DNA of 37,441 nucleotides, taken from assembly GCA_018646105.1 (NCBI GenBank), contig JABGVJ010000044.1, positions 1 through 37,441 of the forward strand, read 5' to 3'. The notes below the pieces were generated by a model that did no database searches, had not been told where the DNA came from, and worked only from the letters and a program-made list of their open reading frames with translations. Both the position numbers and the translations under genes were made by a program. The stretch is from a bacterium. GTDB lineage: Bacteria; Margulisbacteria; Marinamargulisbacteria; JABGVJ01. The first letter of the stretch is position 1. Every line of letters begins with the position of its first letter. This document shows, piece after piece, positions 9,122 through 20,278 of the stretch.

Positions 9122-9847
9122 ATGAATATTATTAAAGGAAAAAAATCTCTTCAAGAAGCCTTAAAATCAAACCATACGCAAATAGATCGTATCCTAGTTG
9201 CTTATCCCCAAAAAAACAAACCGGAAATCATAAGCATACTGAACCAAGCCAAAAATAAAAACATAAAAATCCAATTTGTCTCATCGGAAAAAATAGCTGA
9301 AACCACCGCAGAAACACAAAACCAAGGAATCGTTGCTTACATTCAAATCGCTAAAACCATAGATCTACAAAGCATCCTTCAAAACCCCCAAAAACATCCT
9401 TACATTCTAATCGCAGATCATTTAGAAGATCCTTATAATTTTGGAGCGATCATTAGAACTTGTGAAGTTTTAGGCTTCTCCGCTGTCATTTATCCCAAAG
9501 ATCGAAACTGCCAGATAACCCCTGGTGTTAGTAAAACTTCTTCTGGCGCCATCCATCATATCGAAATGGTCAAAGTAACCAATTTAGCCTCAACGCTAAA
9601 AAAACTTAAAAACGCCGGCTACTGGCTTTACGGAGCAGACTCTAACCAAGGACAAAATTTAGCAGACTGCCGAGTAAACTTACCTTTGGCTCTGATAGTT
9701 GGTAACGAAAAAAAAGGCATATCTCCTGTTATTCAAAAAAAACTAGACTGCAAAATTCATATCCCGCAAAAAGGAAAAGTTAGTTCTTTAAATGTTTCTG
9801 TTGCTACAGGCATTATTATTTATCATTTAACTAAAACAACATGTTAA
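9122..9847 (+). CDS. rlmB: 23S rRNA 2'-O-ribose methyltransferase, RlmB/TrmH family
   Basis: This is a SPOUT-fold enzyme that uses SAM to methylate a ribose 2'-OH, most likely in 23S rRNA. It has an N-terminal substrate-binding domain (IIKGKKSLQEALKS) and the three TrmH motifs: DHLEDPYNFGAIIRTCEVLG, LIVGNEKKGISP and IPQKGKVSSLNVSVATGI, which form the trefoil knot. The 241-residue length is normal. It starts one base after xerD and overlaps the histidine kinase start by 7 nt. Confidence 0.92.
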   Translation: MNIIKGKKSLQEALKSNHTQIDRILVAYPQKNKPEIISILNQAKNKNIKIQFVSSEKIAETTAETQNQGIVAYIQIAKTIDLQSILQNPQKHPYILIADHLEDPYNFGAIIRTCEVLGFSAVIYPKDRNCQITPGVSKTSSGAIHHIEMVKVTNLASTLKKLKNAGYWLYGADSNQGQNLADCRVNLPLALIVGNEKKGISPVIQKKLDCKIHIPQKGKVSSLNVSVATGIIIYHLTKTTC

Positions 9848-11013
9848 AAAAACTTAAACTAATTTATTATCAGTTACACAAATTATGGGTCAAACATAAA
9901 CTTATTTCTAAAAAAAAGCGCCTTTCTTTTGACTTCATAGGTAGCTTTCCAGACACTCTTATAATCACCGATCTAAATCAACAAATTATTTCTGCCAATC
10001 AAGTGGCCCAAAAAACATTTGAGTTTAATTTGTCCAAAATAAAAAAACAGCCCTTAATAACCATATTTGAAAAACAAGAATCTACACAGCAACAAATAAA
10101 AACTATTCTTGAATCGCTAAATCAAACACCTTTAAAGTCTATTCAACGGGAAATCAGAGTTTTTCGTTCCCAAAGCAAAGATACTACCTATTCTTTATCT
10201 ATTTCACCTGTAAAAAATCTTCGGAAAAAGCACATAGGGTATCTTCTTATTTTCAGAAATATCAGTCATGAAAAAGAATTAGTAGAATTAAGAGAAAATT
10301 TTTTAAGAACCGTTTCTCACGAATTAAGATCCCCTCTAACCTCCATTATGGGCTTTATCTCTTTAATTGCCCAAGAAACTCTAGGCCCTGTATCTATACA
10401 ACAAAAAGAATATCTTCATATTGCCTTAAATGAATCTGTAAATTTAAAAAACCTAATTAATGATCTCTTAGATTTATCCAAAATAGAAGCGGGTAAATTA
10501 GCCATCCAAAATCAAGAAATAAATGTCCAAAAACTTTTAAATGATTTGCTAAAATCTTATGCCTCAATTGCCCATATAAAAAATATCGAATTTTCAACTC
10601 CTTTTGATAACTCTAATCTTTTTATTAATACTGATGAAGAAAAGCTAAGAAGAATACTTATTAATCTTATTTCTAATGCCATAAAATTTACCGAAAAAGG
10701 ATCCGTTACGCTTCACTGCCAAGAAACCTACAAACATGTTACCTTCACCGTCAAAGATACCGGCATCGGCTTATTAGACTCTGAAAAAGAAAGCATCTTT
10801 GAAAAATTCAAACAGCTAGATGCGTCTGTCGAAAGAAAATATGAAGGTATTGGCTTAGGTTTATCCATTGTCAAAGAATTGGTCGAAATGCTCGGCGGCA
10901 AAATTCATATCAAAAGTACAGGCAAACAAGGATCTTCCTTTAGCATTACCTTGCCAAAAATTCCACCAAAACAAAAAAAAGCATCTATTACACAACTGCT
11001 TCCTTCATCTTGA
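9841..11013 (+). CDS. Soluble PAS-domain sensor histidine kinase (orphan)
   Basis: The 390-residue kinase has a PAS-like domain (residues ~30-140, FPDTLIITDLNQQIISAN), a HisKA dimerisation domain with phospho-acceptor H160 (RTVSHELRSPLTS), and a HATPase domain. The latter has the N-box around N279, G1 motif DTGIG (306-310) and G2 motif GIGLGLSI (336-343). No membrane segment is visible, so it should sense a cytoplasmic signal. No response regulator gene is next to it. It overlaps rlmB by 7 nt. The promoter of the following structured RNA overlaps its stop codon. Confidence 0.93.
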   Translation: MLKKLKLIYYQLHKLWVKHKLISKKKRLSFDFIGSFPDTLIITDLNQQIISANQVAQKTFEFNLSKIKKQPLITIFEKQESTQQQIKTILESLNQTPLKSIQREIRVFRSQSKDTTYSLSISPVKNLRKKHIGYLLIFRNISHEKELVELRENFLRTVSHELRSPLTSIMGFISLIAQETLGPVSIQQKEYLHIALNESVNLKNLINDLLDLSKIEAGKLAIQNQEINVQKLLNDLLKSYASIAHIKNIEFSTPFDNSNLFINTDEEKLRRILINLISNAIKFTEKGSVTLHCQETYKHVTFTVKDTGIGLLDSEKESIFEKFKQLDASVERKYEGIGLGLSIVKELVEMLGGKIHIKSTGKQGSSFSITLPKIPPKQKKASITQLLPSS

Positions 11014-11038
11014 GTAAGACACACCAGAATGCTATAAT
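11010..11038 (+). promoter_or_regulatory. Promoter of the structured RNA / purA
   Basis: TTGAGT, a 17-nt spacer and TATAAT. It overlaps the histidine kinase stop codon and would start transcription at about 11044-11046, a base or two before the first strand of the long closing helix of the RNA. Confidence 0.65.
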
Positions 11039-11043
11039 ACCAA

Positions 11044-12510
<1,467 letters not shown>

Positions 12511-12626
12511 AAAGCCATCGTTATGCTGTCTTTTCGGGACTCTCCTATAGATTTTTTGTTTGCTAAAAAAACAAAAAATGTTAATATATCTTTTATCATA
12601 ACGTTACATATATAGAAAGGAATCAA
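12511..12626 (+). other. purA-metK intergenic region with AT hairpin
   Basis: The 116-nt gap holds a perfect 11-bp A/T-only hairpin (12551-12561 with 12569-12579, 7-nt loop) and a weak promoter candidate, TTTGCT-N17-TAATAT (12559-12587). No SAM riboswitch of a class I know was recognised before metK. AAAGGAATC supplies the metK ribosome site. Confidence 0.4.
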
Positions 12627-13784
12627 ATGACTTATCTATTTACTTCCGAATCTGTTGCAGAAGGGCATCCAGATAAATTATGCGATCAACTTTCTGATAG
12701 TATTCTTGACGAAGCTTTACGACAAGATGCTCAAAGTAGAGTTGCCGTAGAATGTTTTACCACTACTGGTCTAATACTAGTAGGTGGCGAAATGACCACC
12801 TCTGCATACATAGATATTCGTGAAATAGTTAAAAAAACCTTAACTGAAGTAGGCTATACCAATGATCAGTATGGTATTGATGCCAACAGTTGCGCCATTT
12901 TAACCACCATCAACGAACAATCTGCAGATATTGCTCAAGGCGTAAATGAAGGCGAAGGCCTCTTCAAAAAAATAGGTGCCGGGGACCAAGGATTAATGTT
13001 CGGTTATGCGTGTAACCAAACTCCTGAACTAATGCCTTTACCAATTGTATTAGCTCATAAATTAGTACAAAAATTAGCAACTGCCCGCAAAACTAAAGAA
13101 ATAGCCTATCTTCGGCCAGATGCCAAATCACAAGTAACCGTAGAATACGAAGGTCGTATTCCTAAACGCGTAGACACCGTAGTTATTTCAACTCAACATG
13201 ATCCTGAAGTAGAACATGCTACTATCCAAAAAGATGTCATTGAAAAAATCATCAAAAAAATCATTCCGGCCATATACTTAGATGAAAATACCAAATACTT
13301 CATCAACCCTACAGGCCGCTTTGTAACAGGAGGTCCACAAGGAGATGCGGGCTTAACTGGTCGAAAAATAATTGTTGATACTTACGGAGGTTGGGCAAAG
13401 CATGGAGGCGGTGCTTTTTCCGGTAAAGATGCCACTAAAGTAGATAGATCCGCTACTTACATGGCGCGTTATATAGCCAAAAATTTAGTAGCCGCAGGAA
13501 TTGCGACAGAAGCTGAAATTCAACTAGCCTATGCTATTGGTTATTCAGAACCTGTGTCAATTAATATTGACACTCATAACACAGCCAAAATTGACGAAAC
13601 GAAAATAATAAAAATTATTAGAAAAACATTTGATCTGACCCCTGGAGGCATTATTAAAAAATTAGACTTAAGAAAACCAGTTTTTAGACAAACAGCTGCT
13701 TACGGCCATTTTGGACGAGATGACCTTAAACTAAGCTGGGAAAAAATAGATACAGTAGAAGAGATAAAAAAACTAGCATTCTAA
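12627..13784 (+). CDS. metK: S-adenosylmethionine synthetase
   Basis: MetK makes SAM from methionine and ATP; the SAM feeds methyltransferases such as the RlmB-like enzyme in this window. The 385-residue sequence has all family landmarks: [17 protein letters not shown] (residues 12-28), [12 protein letters not shown], the hexapeptide-like GGAFSGKD, and [29 protein letters not shown] lies before the ATG. It stands between purA and the CinA-like gene. Confidence 0.98.
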   Translation: MTYLFTSESVAEGHPDKLCDQLSDSILDEALRQDAQSRVAVECFTTTGLILVGGEMTTSAYIDIREIVKKTLTEVGYTNDQYGIDANSCAILTTINEQSADIAQGVNEGEGLFKKIGAGDQGLMFGYACNQTPELMPLPIVLAHKLVQKLATARKTKEIAYLRPDAKSQVTVEYEGRIPKRVDTVVISTQHDPEVEHATIQKDVIEKIIKKIIPAIYLDENTKYFINPTGRFVTGGPQGDAGLTGRKIIVDTYGGWAKHGGGAFSGKDATKVDRSATYMARYIAKNLVAAGIATEAEIQLAYAIGYSEPVSINIDTHNTAKIDETKIIKIIRKTFDLTPGGIIKKLDLRKPVFRQTAAYGHFGRDDLKLSWEKIDTVEEIKKLAF

Positions 13785-13848
13785 AAACAAATGATATAAA
13801 ACTAACTAAAGTCTTCTGTTTTAAATACCCCTCCAAAATGTATTAATT

Positions 13849-14400
13849 ATGGACGAAAATATACTTTTTCAAAACGTCTTAGATGAGACGTCTGTTAAGC
13901 TAAAACCAAAACTAGATTTTAGCTTAATGAAATTATTTGAAGAAAAAAAACAGACCATTGCTGTAGTCGAAACCATTACAGATGGACGACTAACCACAAA
14001 TTTTAAAAAAATCAGTGGTAGTCTCATTTTTTTCAAAGGCAGTCTAGTCTGTCATAATGTAAAAAATTTAATTAAACTTTTAGGGTTACTATCAGCCACA
14101 ATTAAAAACAAAGGTTGGTATAGTCCGGAAATAGCCACTGAAATGGCGAAAGGAGCAAAAAAATTATTTAACACTGATATAGGTGTCGCCGTAACTGGAA
14201 ATCTAAAATACAACGACCCTATTTTAAATAAAAATAATGAAGCTTTAATTTATATTTCTATGGTAACAAACAAAAAAACAATTATTAAACACTATAAATT
14301 TTTTGGCACCATGTCAAAAATACAAAATAATATTATTGAAGCCGTATTTATAGTTTTAAAATATATGTTACTTAATCAAAATTTAAAGGAGGAATATTAA
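13849..14400 (+). CDS. Degenerate CinA C-terminal (NMN deamidase-like) domain protein
   Basis: This 183-residue protein aligns with the C-terminal domain of CinA/PncC, which hydrolyses NMN. Supporting segments are [50 protein letters not shown] and a helical end. The usual ES(C/T)(T/G)GG signature is ETITDG here (41-46), the (V/T)Y of the next strand is LVC, and the C-terminal GdRe..R arginines are replaced by GTMSKIQNN. Catalysis is therefore doubtful. Its stop overlaps the recA ATG (TAATG), and AAAGGAGG at its 3' end serves recA. cinA-recA linkage is known from other bacteria. I infer a structural or regulatory remnant. Confidence 0.7.
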   Translation: MDENILFQNVLDETSVKLKPKLDFSLMKLFEEKKQTIAVVETITDGRLTTNFKKISGSLIFFKGSLVCHNVKNLIKLLGLLSATIKNKGWYSPEIATEMAKGAKKLFNTDIGVAVTGNLKYNDPILNKNNEALIYISMVTNKKTIIKHYKFFGTMSKIQNNIIEAVFIVLKYMLLNQNLKEEY

Positions 14401-15401
14401 TGGATGACAATAAACAAAAAGCCCTGAATCTTGCCATAAGTCAAATTGAAAAAAATTATGGTAAAGGGTCAATTATGAAATTAGGCGACGTACCTAACAT
14501 AGACGTCAACACTCTTCCCTCAGGCGCTTTATCGCTAGACATCGCTCTAGGTGTCGGAGGATATCCTCGCGGCCGCATCATTGAAATTTTTGGACCAGAG
14601 GCATCTGGTAAGACCACTTTGTCTCTACATGCCGTAGCAGAAGCTCAAAAAAAAGGAGGCATTTGTGCTTACATAGACGTAGAAAACTCTCTAGACCCAA
14701 ATTACGCCCAAAAAATCGGCGTCAAGACCAATGATTTGCTTTTATCCCAACCAGACTACGCTGAACAAGCGTTAGAAATCACCGAAACCCTAGTACGCTC
14801 CGGATCTATCGATGTTGTAGTCATAGACTCAGTCGCCGCACTTGTCCCAAAAGCAGAAATAGAGGGGGAAATGATTGATGTCCAAATGGGTGCGCAAGCA
14901 CGGCTAATGTCTAAAGCTTTACGAAAATTAACTGCCGCTATTAACAAATCAAAAACTATTGTTATCTTTGTCAATCAAATACGCGAAAAAATAGGCTTTG
15001 TTTTAGGCAATCCAGAAGTAACCCCTGGTGGTAAAGCCTTGAAATTTTATGCCTCTATCCGTCTAGAAGTCCGCCGCATAGAGTCTATCAAAAATGGCGT
15101 AGATATCATAGGAAATAAAGTCAGAATCAAATTAGTAAAAAACAAAGTAGCACCACCTTTTAAACGAACAGAAGTCGAAATTATTTTTGGTCAAGGCATT
15201 TCTAAAATTGCCGACATCTTAGATTTAGCTACCGAATTCGACCTTATTGAAAAAAGTGGCACATGGTATGCCTATCAAAACGAAAGAATGGGACAAGGCA
15301 AAGAAGCCGCGAAAGCCTATCTTTCTAAAAATAAAGAGCTTTGTCTAAAATTAGCAAAAGAAATCAAAGAAAAAATAACATCAAACAAAAAGGAGGCCTA
15401 A
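14400..15401 (+). CDS. recA: Recombinase RecA
   Basis: RecA forms filaments on single-stranded DNA for strand exchange and SOS signalling. The 333-residue protein has Walker A GPEASGKT (65-72), Walker [11 protein letters not shown], the L1 region [16 protein letters not shown] and L2 [10 protein letters not shown]...[17 protein letters not shown]. The catalytic-glutamate segment reads [10 protein letters not shown] instead of the common FIDAEHALDP; E96 itself is kept. An AAAGGAGGA site lies in the end of the upstream gene. No LexA-type box is visible near the start or before the CinA-like gene. Confidence 0.98.
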   Translation: MDDNKQKALNLAISQIEKNYGKGSIMKLGDVPNIDVNTLPSGALSLDIALGVGGYPRGRIIEIFGPEASGKTTLSLHAVAEAQKKGGICAYIDVENSLDPNYAQKIGVKTNDLLLSQPDYAEQALEITETLVRSGSIDVVVIDSVAALVPKAEIEGEMIDVQMGAQARLMSKALRKLTAAINKSKTIVIFVNQIREKIGFVLGNPEVTPGGKALKFYASIRLEVRRIESIKNGVDIIGNKVRIKLVKNKVAPPFKRTEVEIIFGQGISKIADILDLATEFDLIEKSGTWYAYQNERMGQGKEAAKAYLSKNKELCLKLAKEIKEKITSNKKEA

Positions 15402-15405
15402 ACTA

Positions 15406-16941
15406 ATGAATATAATTTTTATCGTCAGTATCGCTATCGTCATCTTAACAACGATCTTAATTTTTTATTTTTTCAAAAAAATAAACACTGATCGCAAAAT
15501 CAAAAAAGTAGAAGAACATATTCAAAAAAACTTGGAAGATTCTAATCAAAAAGTGCAAAATATTCTGGCAAAAGCTCAAAAAGAAGCCAATGAATACTTA
15601 ACCAAATCCAAATATTCACTAGAAGCAGAAATCAAAAACCGCCGCAAAGAAATAGATCAAACAGAGCAGAAAATAATGCACAAAGAAAAACATTTGGATT
15701 CTAGAGAATCTCATCTAGCCGAAAAGGAGAATAATTTAGCAGAAGAAATCGAAAAAGCCAAAAACATTCGTTTAAAACTAGATGCCTCCTTATTAGAGCT
15801 CCTCAAAAAACTCGAAGCTCTTGCCGGTTTATCTCAAGAAGAAGCTAAAAAAATACTTCTGGAAAACGTAGAAAAAAAGGTCAAAAAACAAGCTGGTCTA
15901 ATTATTAAACAAACAGAAGATAAAGCTAGAACAATTGCTAATCGTAAGGCCACAGAAATCATTTTAGAAGCCATTCAAAAAACCGCCGTAGATCATGTGT
16001 CATCTTCTACTACTTCCGTAGTAATTTTACCAGATGATGAAATGAAAGGCCGCATCATTGGAAGAGAAGGAAGAAATATTCGTACCTTTGAAGCTATCAC
16101 TGGTATAGATATTATCATCGACGATAGTCCTGGCACCGTAGTTTTATCTGCTTTTGACCCAATTAGAAGAGAAATTGGGCGCCTTGCTTTAGAAAAACTT
16201 ATTCTAGATGGACGTATTCATCCTACGCGTATTGAAGAAATAGTAGAAAAAGCAAAAAAAGAATTACAAGATACGATCAGGGAACGTGGTGAACAAGCCG
16301 CTGAAGAACTGGGTTTGCAATTCCCTCCTAAGATCATTGAATTAATCGGTAAATTACAGTATAGAACAAGTTACGGACAAAATATTCTAGCTCATTCCAT
16401 AGAAACTGCTCTTTTAGCCGCCACCATGGCTAGCGAACTCCATGTCAATGTTAATTTAGCCAAAAGAGGCGGAATGTTACATGATATTGGTAAAGCTTTA
16501 GACTTTGAACATGAAGGAACACATGCCAAATTAGGTGGTGATATAGCCAACAAATACGGTGAAAGCTCTGAAATCTGCAATTGTATCTATGCCCACCATG
16601 GAGATGTTGCACCTGATACTGTAGAAGCTGTACTAGTAGCCGTAGCCGACGCTATTTCCTCTACCCGACCAGGTGCTCGTAAAGAATCTTTAGAGCTATA
16701 TATCAAAAGACTAGAGAATCTAGAAAACCTAGCCAAATCTTTTGAGGGTGTGGAAAAAGCCTATGCTATTCAAGCTGGACGCGAAATTAGAGTAATGGTC
16801 AAACCAGAAGAAATAGACGATCCTGGAGCCAATAAATTGGCTTTTGACATAGCGCAAAAAATAGAAGAAGAGCTAGAATATCCAGGCGAAATAAAAGTTT
16901 CGGTTATTCGCGAAACCAGAGCACAAGGAGTAGCCCGCTAA
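15406..16941 (+). CDS. rny: Ribonuclease Y
   Basis: RNase Y is the membrane-anchored endonuclease that starts mRNA decay in bacteria lacking RNase E. The 511-residue protein shows one N-terminal membrane segment (residues 3-23), a long Lys/Glu-rich coiled coil (~30-180), a KH domain with GRIIGREGRNIR (215-226), and an HD domain with H330 and HD at 359-360 (MLHDIGKALD). A strong AAGGAGG lies in the end of recA. The ymdB ATG follows its stop codon directly, the same order found in many Gram-positive genomes. Confidence 0.97.
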   Translation: MNIIFIVSIAIVILTTILIFYFFKKINTDRKIKKVEEHIQKNLEDSNQKVQNILAKAQKEANEYLTKSKYSLEAEIKNRRKEIDQTEQKIMHKEKHLDSRESHLAEKENNLAEEIEKAKNIRLKLDASLLELLKKLEALAGLSQEEAKKILLENVEKKVKKQAGLIIKQTEDKARTIANRKATEIILEAIQKTAVDHVSSSTTSVVILPDDEMKGRIIGREGRNIRTFEAITGIDIIIDDSPGTVVLSAFDPIRREIGRLALEKLILDGRIHPTRIEEIVEKAKKELQDTIRERGEQAAEELGLQFPPKIIELIGKLQYRTSYGQNILAHSIETALLAATMASELHVNVNLAKRGGMLHDIGKALDFEHEGTHAKLGGDIANKYGESSEICNCIYAHHGDVAPDTVEAVLVAVADAISSTRPGARKESLELYIKRLENLENLAKSFEGVEKAYAIQAGREIRVMVKPEEIDDPGANKLAFDIAQKIEEELEYPGEIKVSVIRETRAQGVAR

Positions 16942-17742
16942 ATGGATAAAGATCATCTTAATATTTTATGTATAGGCGATGTCGTAGGCGAACCAGGCCG
17001 AACCTTAATAGCTAAACACTATCAACGGATTATCAAAATCCACGACATCGATTTTAGCATTTTAAATATTGAAAACGCGGCTCATGGTATCGGGTTTACT
17101 AAAAAAACGTATCAGGAACTAATTATTTACGGCATAGATGCTTTTACTTCTGGAAACCATGTTTACAGAAAAAAAGAAATTGTCGAAGATTTTGATGATT
17201 TTAAAAAGCTCGTTCGCCCCTGGAACTTTCCTCCCAACAACCCAGGCCAAGGATACAGAATATTTACCGTCAAAAACCTCAAAATAGCTGTCGTAAATCT
17301 TATAGGACGCGTATTTTTAGGATTAGCTGATTGTCCTTTTCAATTAATGCAAAACAAAATAGCTGATCTAAAAAAAGAAGCTGACATTATTCTTGTAGAT
17401 ATGCATGCAGAAGCCACGTCCGAAAAACAAGCTTTAGGATGGATGTTAGATGGCCAGGTAAACGCAGTCTATGGCACCCACACCCATGTGCAGACCACAG
17501 ACAGCCGCATTTTACCCAATCATACAGCTTATATTACTGATGTAGGGATGGTAGGCGCAAAAAATTCTATACTTGGCATGCAAAAAGAAGAAATCGTTCA
17601 AAAATTTTTAAATCAGATGCCTGTCAAATTTTCACCGCCGGATACAAATAATGTACTCTTTAATGCTCTTAAATTAACCATCGACATCCATAGTAAAAAA
17701 ACCATAAAAGTCGAAACCATTAATCAAGACTATCTTATCTAA
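16942..17742 (+). CDS. ymdB: YmdB-family metallophosphoesterase (cyclic-nucleotide phosphodiesterase)
   Basis: This 266-residue enzyme belongs to the family of Bacillus YmdB, which hydrolyses 2',3'- and 3',5'-cyclic nucleotides with two metal ions. All metal ligands are visible with a constant +5 offset from the Bacillus numbering: D13 (IGDVVGEPGR), E44 and N45 (IENAAHG), N72 (GNHVYRKKE), H155 (DMHAEATSE), H180 and H182 (GTHTHVQT). The gene begins one base after the rny stop. RNase Y cleavage and cyclic-phosphate removal may act together. Confidence 0.95.
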   Translation: MDKDHLNILCIGDVVGEPGRTLIAKHYQRIIKIHDIDFSILNIENAAHGIGFTKKTYQELIIYGIDAFTSGNHVYRKKEIVEDFDDFKKLVRPWNFPPNNPGQGYRIFTVKNLKIAVVNLIGRVFLGLADCPFQLMQNKIADLKKEADIILVDMHAEATSEKQALGWMLDGQVNAVYGTHTHVQTTDSRILPNHTAYITDVGMVGAKNSILGMQKEEIVQKFLNQMPVKFSPPDTNNVLFNALKLTIDIHSKKTIKVETINQDYLI

Positions 17743-17782
17743 TCTTTAAAATTATGATTAAATTAAATAAAAGTTAAAAACA

Positions 17783-18505
17783 ATGATCGAAACAAAAAAA
17801 CTAGTAAAAATATATAAAAATCGCAAAGTAGTTAACGATGTAAATCTAACTATGAAAAGAGGCGAAATTGTCGGCTTACTCGGGCCTAACGGAGCTGGCA
17901 AAACCACTACTTTTTACATGATTGTAGGATTAGTTCGCCCTAATCAAGGAGAAGTCTATTTTGATTCTCAAAACATTACTCATTTACCGATGCATCAGCG
18001 TTCCCGCTTAGGCATCGGCTACCTACCACAAGAACCTTCCATCTTCAAAAAACTTACCGTAGAGGAAAACATTTTAGTTTTATGGGAAATTCTTAAAAAC
18101 GTTTCCCCACAAAACTATCAGCAAAAACTAGATGAGCTATTAGAAGAAATGGGCATCATCCATTTAAAAAAGGCCCACGGATATGAACTATCCGGCGGTG
18201 AAAAAAGACGTGTAGAAATCGTCCGTGCCCTAGCCACCAATCCTTCATATATCTTATTAGACGAACCTTTTGCCGGCATTGACCCCATCACCATAACTGA
18301 AATTCAAGAAATATTACAAAAACTCAAGAAAAAAAACTTAGGTATTATTATTACAGATCATAATGTTCGTGAGACCCTTTCCATTACCGACCGGGCTTAT
18401 ATTATCCACGAAGGCAAACTTCTTCTTTCCGGTAGTTCTGAAGAAATAGCTAATGATCCTATCGCTAAAAAACTTTATTTAGGTAATAATTTTAAACTAA
18501 CATGA
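17783..18505 (+). CDS. lptB: LPS export ABC transporter ATP-binding protein LptB
   Basis: LptB powers extraction of lipopolysaccharide from the inner membrane. The 240-residue ATPase has Walker A GPNGAGKT (34-41), Q-loop YLPQEPSIFKKLTVEEN, signature LSGGEKRRVEI (136-146), Walker B ILLDEP (158-162) and switch H193. LSGGE(K/R)RRVEIVRAL with FAGIDPITI is typical of LptB rather than other ABC ATPases. It overlaps the following permease by 4 nt. The SD is weak. Confidence 0.93.
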   Translation: MIETKKLVKIYKNRKVVNDVNLTMKRGEIVGLLGPNGAGKTTTFYMIVGLVRPNQGEVYFDSQNITHLPMHQRSRLGIGYLPQEPSIFKKLTVEENILVLWEILKNVSPQNYQQKLDELLEEMGIIHLKKAHGYELSGGEKRRVEIVRALATNPSYILLDEPFAGIDPITITEIQEILQKLKKKNLGIIITDHNVRETLSITDRAYIIHEGKLLLSGSSEEIANDPIAKKLYLGNNFKLT

Positions 18506-19590
18506 AAATTATCGACAAATACTTATTCAAAGAATTAATAGGTCCCTTTGTTTTTGGCATTGCCGCTTTTACCAGTATTCTTTCCGGAAGTGCTATTTTA
18601 CTCAGTTTGGTTAGTACCGCCGTTAAATATAGTTTTCCTCTCTATCAAACTATTCAGCTATTTATTTATAAAATACCTGAAATTCTGGTTTTCACCTTTC
18701 CAATGTCCATGCTCTTAAGCTCTATTCTTACCTTTAGCCGTTTAAATTCAGATATGGAAATCATTGCCTTCAAAGCTAGCGGCATTAGTATTTATCGACT
18801 TTTAATTCCTATCATCGCTATGGGTTTAGCTGTTAGTTTTTTAACCATTTGGTTTAATGAATCTATCGTACCCAAAGCTAACTACTCATCTGAAACACTC
18901 TTTTATAAACTTACTCAAGAAAAACAAACGAAAGTCAAAAAAAATATCAATCTTACCGAATATGATCAAGAAAGTATTCCGATACGTATTATTAATATTC
19001 GCCAAATCAATCAAAATTCATTACAAGATATCACAATCGCCGAATTTGAATTTGGTCGATTAGCCAGACTCATTCGAGCACAAAAAGGACAGTGGCTTGG
19101 TCACGGCAACTGGGAATTCAACAATGGCGTCATGCATTATTTTCCCAAAAAAAAAGACATTGTCGTTTTCACAAGATTTGCGAAAGAACTACTCAATATT
19201 AAAGTAGACCCCGTAGATTTAACTAAACGAGAAAAAACCACTAAAGAAATGAATACTCGCGAACTCAAAAAAAGAATAGAATTTAAAGCTAAAATGGGTG
19301 CCGACACCACTTCTGATTTAGTAAACTTACACATGAAATATGCAATTCCTTTTGCTAGCTTAATTTTCTCTGTTTTAGGTGCGGTCGTCGGGCTCAAACC
19401 ACAACGAAGCTCTTCTGCTCTAGGTTTAGGTATTAGCCTTTTTATCATTGTCATTTATTATATTCTAATATCCATAAGTTTAGGTTTAGGGCTAGCTGGC
19501 TTCCTACATCCTTTTATAGCTGCTTGGCTCCCAAATATCATTATAGGAACTATGGGTTTGGTTTCGCTCAACAAATTAGGAACTTGTTAA
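18502..19590 (+). CDS. LptF/LptG-family LPS export permease
   Basis: The 362-residue protein has the YjgP/YjgQ layout. An N-terminal coupling helix and three membrane segments (within ~10-120, starting IDKYLFKELIGPFVFG) come first. A large periplasmic beta-rich domain (~130-260) follows, then three C-terminal segments (~275-355). It pairs with LptB, overlapping it as ATGA. A second permease is usually required, and it is not next door: either a homologue lies elsewhere or this protein works as a homodimer. LptF versus LptG cannot be decided. Confidence 0.9.
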   Translation: MKIIDKYLFKELIGPFVFGIAAFTSILSGSAILLSLVSTAVKYSFPLYQTIQLFIYKIPEILVFTFPMSMLLSSILTFSRLNSDMEIIAFKASGISIYRLLIPIIAMGLAVSFLTIWFNESIVPKANYSSETLFYKLTQEKQTKVKKNINLTEYDQESIPIRIINIRQINQNSLQDITIAEFEFGRLARLIRAQKGQWLGHGNWEFNNGVMHYFPKKKDIVVFTRFAKELLNIKVDPVDLTKREKTTKEMNTRELKKRIEFKAKMGADTTSDLVNLHMKYAIPFASLIFSVLGAVVGLKPQRSSSALGLGISLFIIVIYYILISISLGLGLAGFLHPFIAAWLPNIIIGTMGLVSLNKLGTC

Positions 19591-19591
19591 A

Positions 19592-20278
19592 ATGATCAAA
19601 TCGTTACTAAACAAATCTCTCGAAATCATAAAAAAAGACACCCTAATTCTTACGCCTTATCTATTTTTCTTTATGATCTTCAACTTTTGGCAACCAGCCA
19701 CACTCAAATGGACTTTGGCTTTAATCTTCGTCGCCGGACTAATCGAGCTCTTTTTTAAAACATTCACCCTTATTATGGCCAAAACTTTCCACGAATCTCA
19801 AAGTTTTAGTTATAAAACTATAATAGGGGCTACGTGGGCAAAATATCCCAAACTATTTTTAAGTTCCTGTGTGTTACTATTACCTTTAATTCCGTTTGTA
19901 TATATCGTCAAAACCATAGCTATATTTGATATTTTAAAAGTAATAATTCTCTTGATTGTTATTTTACCAATAGCCCTATTTTTAAAATTTTTACCCGTCT
20001 TTATACTTATGCAAGAAAAAAAATGGCCCTCCATTTTTCATAATATGCTTTTATTTTTCAAAAATAACTATTCTAAAATAATTGTTTTTCTAGGACTTAC
20101 TATTAGCATCAATATTCTTACTACTATTTTAAGATTAATCTTTATCAAAATTCCTTACATAGGACCCACGTTACAAATTATACCCTTGGCCTTATCTGCT
20201 ACCTTTGTCGCTATCTTGGAATATAATTTTTATATTGCTTATTATAAATCAAGCAAAACCATCGATACCGCAGCTTAA
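19592..20278 (+). CDS. Polytopic membrane protein, unknown function
   Basis: I do not recognise this 228-residue protein. It is strongly hydrophobic with about five or six membrane segments (roughly 20-32, 38-62, 90-105, 110-138, 160-180, 195-220) and a short polar C-terminus. It starts one base after the permease stop, so it probably shares the lptB transcript; a link to the cell envelope is an inference from that position. Its stop overlaps by 4 nt the end of a small gene on the other strand. Confidence 0.75.
   Translation: MIKSLLNKSLEIIKKDTLILTPYLFFFMIFNFWQPATLKWTLALIFVAGLIELFFKTFTLIMAKTFHESQSFSYKTIIGATWAKYPKLFLSSCVLLLPLIPFVYIVKTIAIFDILKVIILLIVILPIALFLKFLPVFILMQEKKWPSIFHNMLLFFKNNYSKIIVFLGLTISINILTTILRLIFIKIPYIGPTLQIIPLALSATFVAILEYNFYIAYYKSSKTIDTAA

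Noticed and set aside
12511..12626. SAM riboswitch before metK
   Set aside because: No conserved core of a SAM riboswitch class could be recognised; only an A/T hairpin is present.
13785..14400. LexA/SOS box before recA or the CinA-like gene
   Set aside because: Neither a CTGT-N8-ACAG nor a GAAC-N4-GTTC type site was seen.
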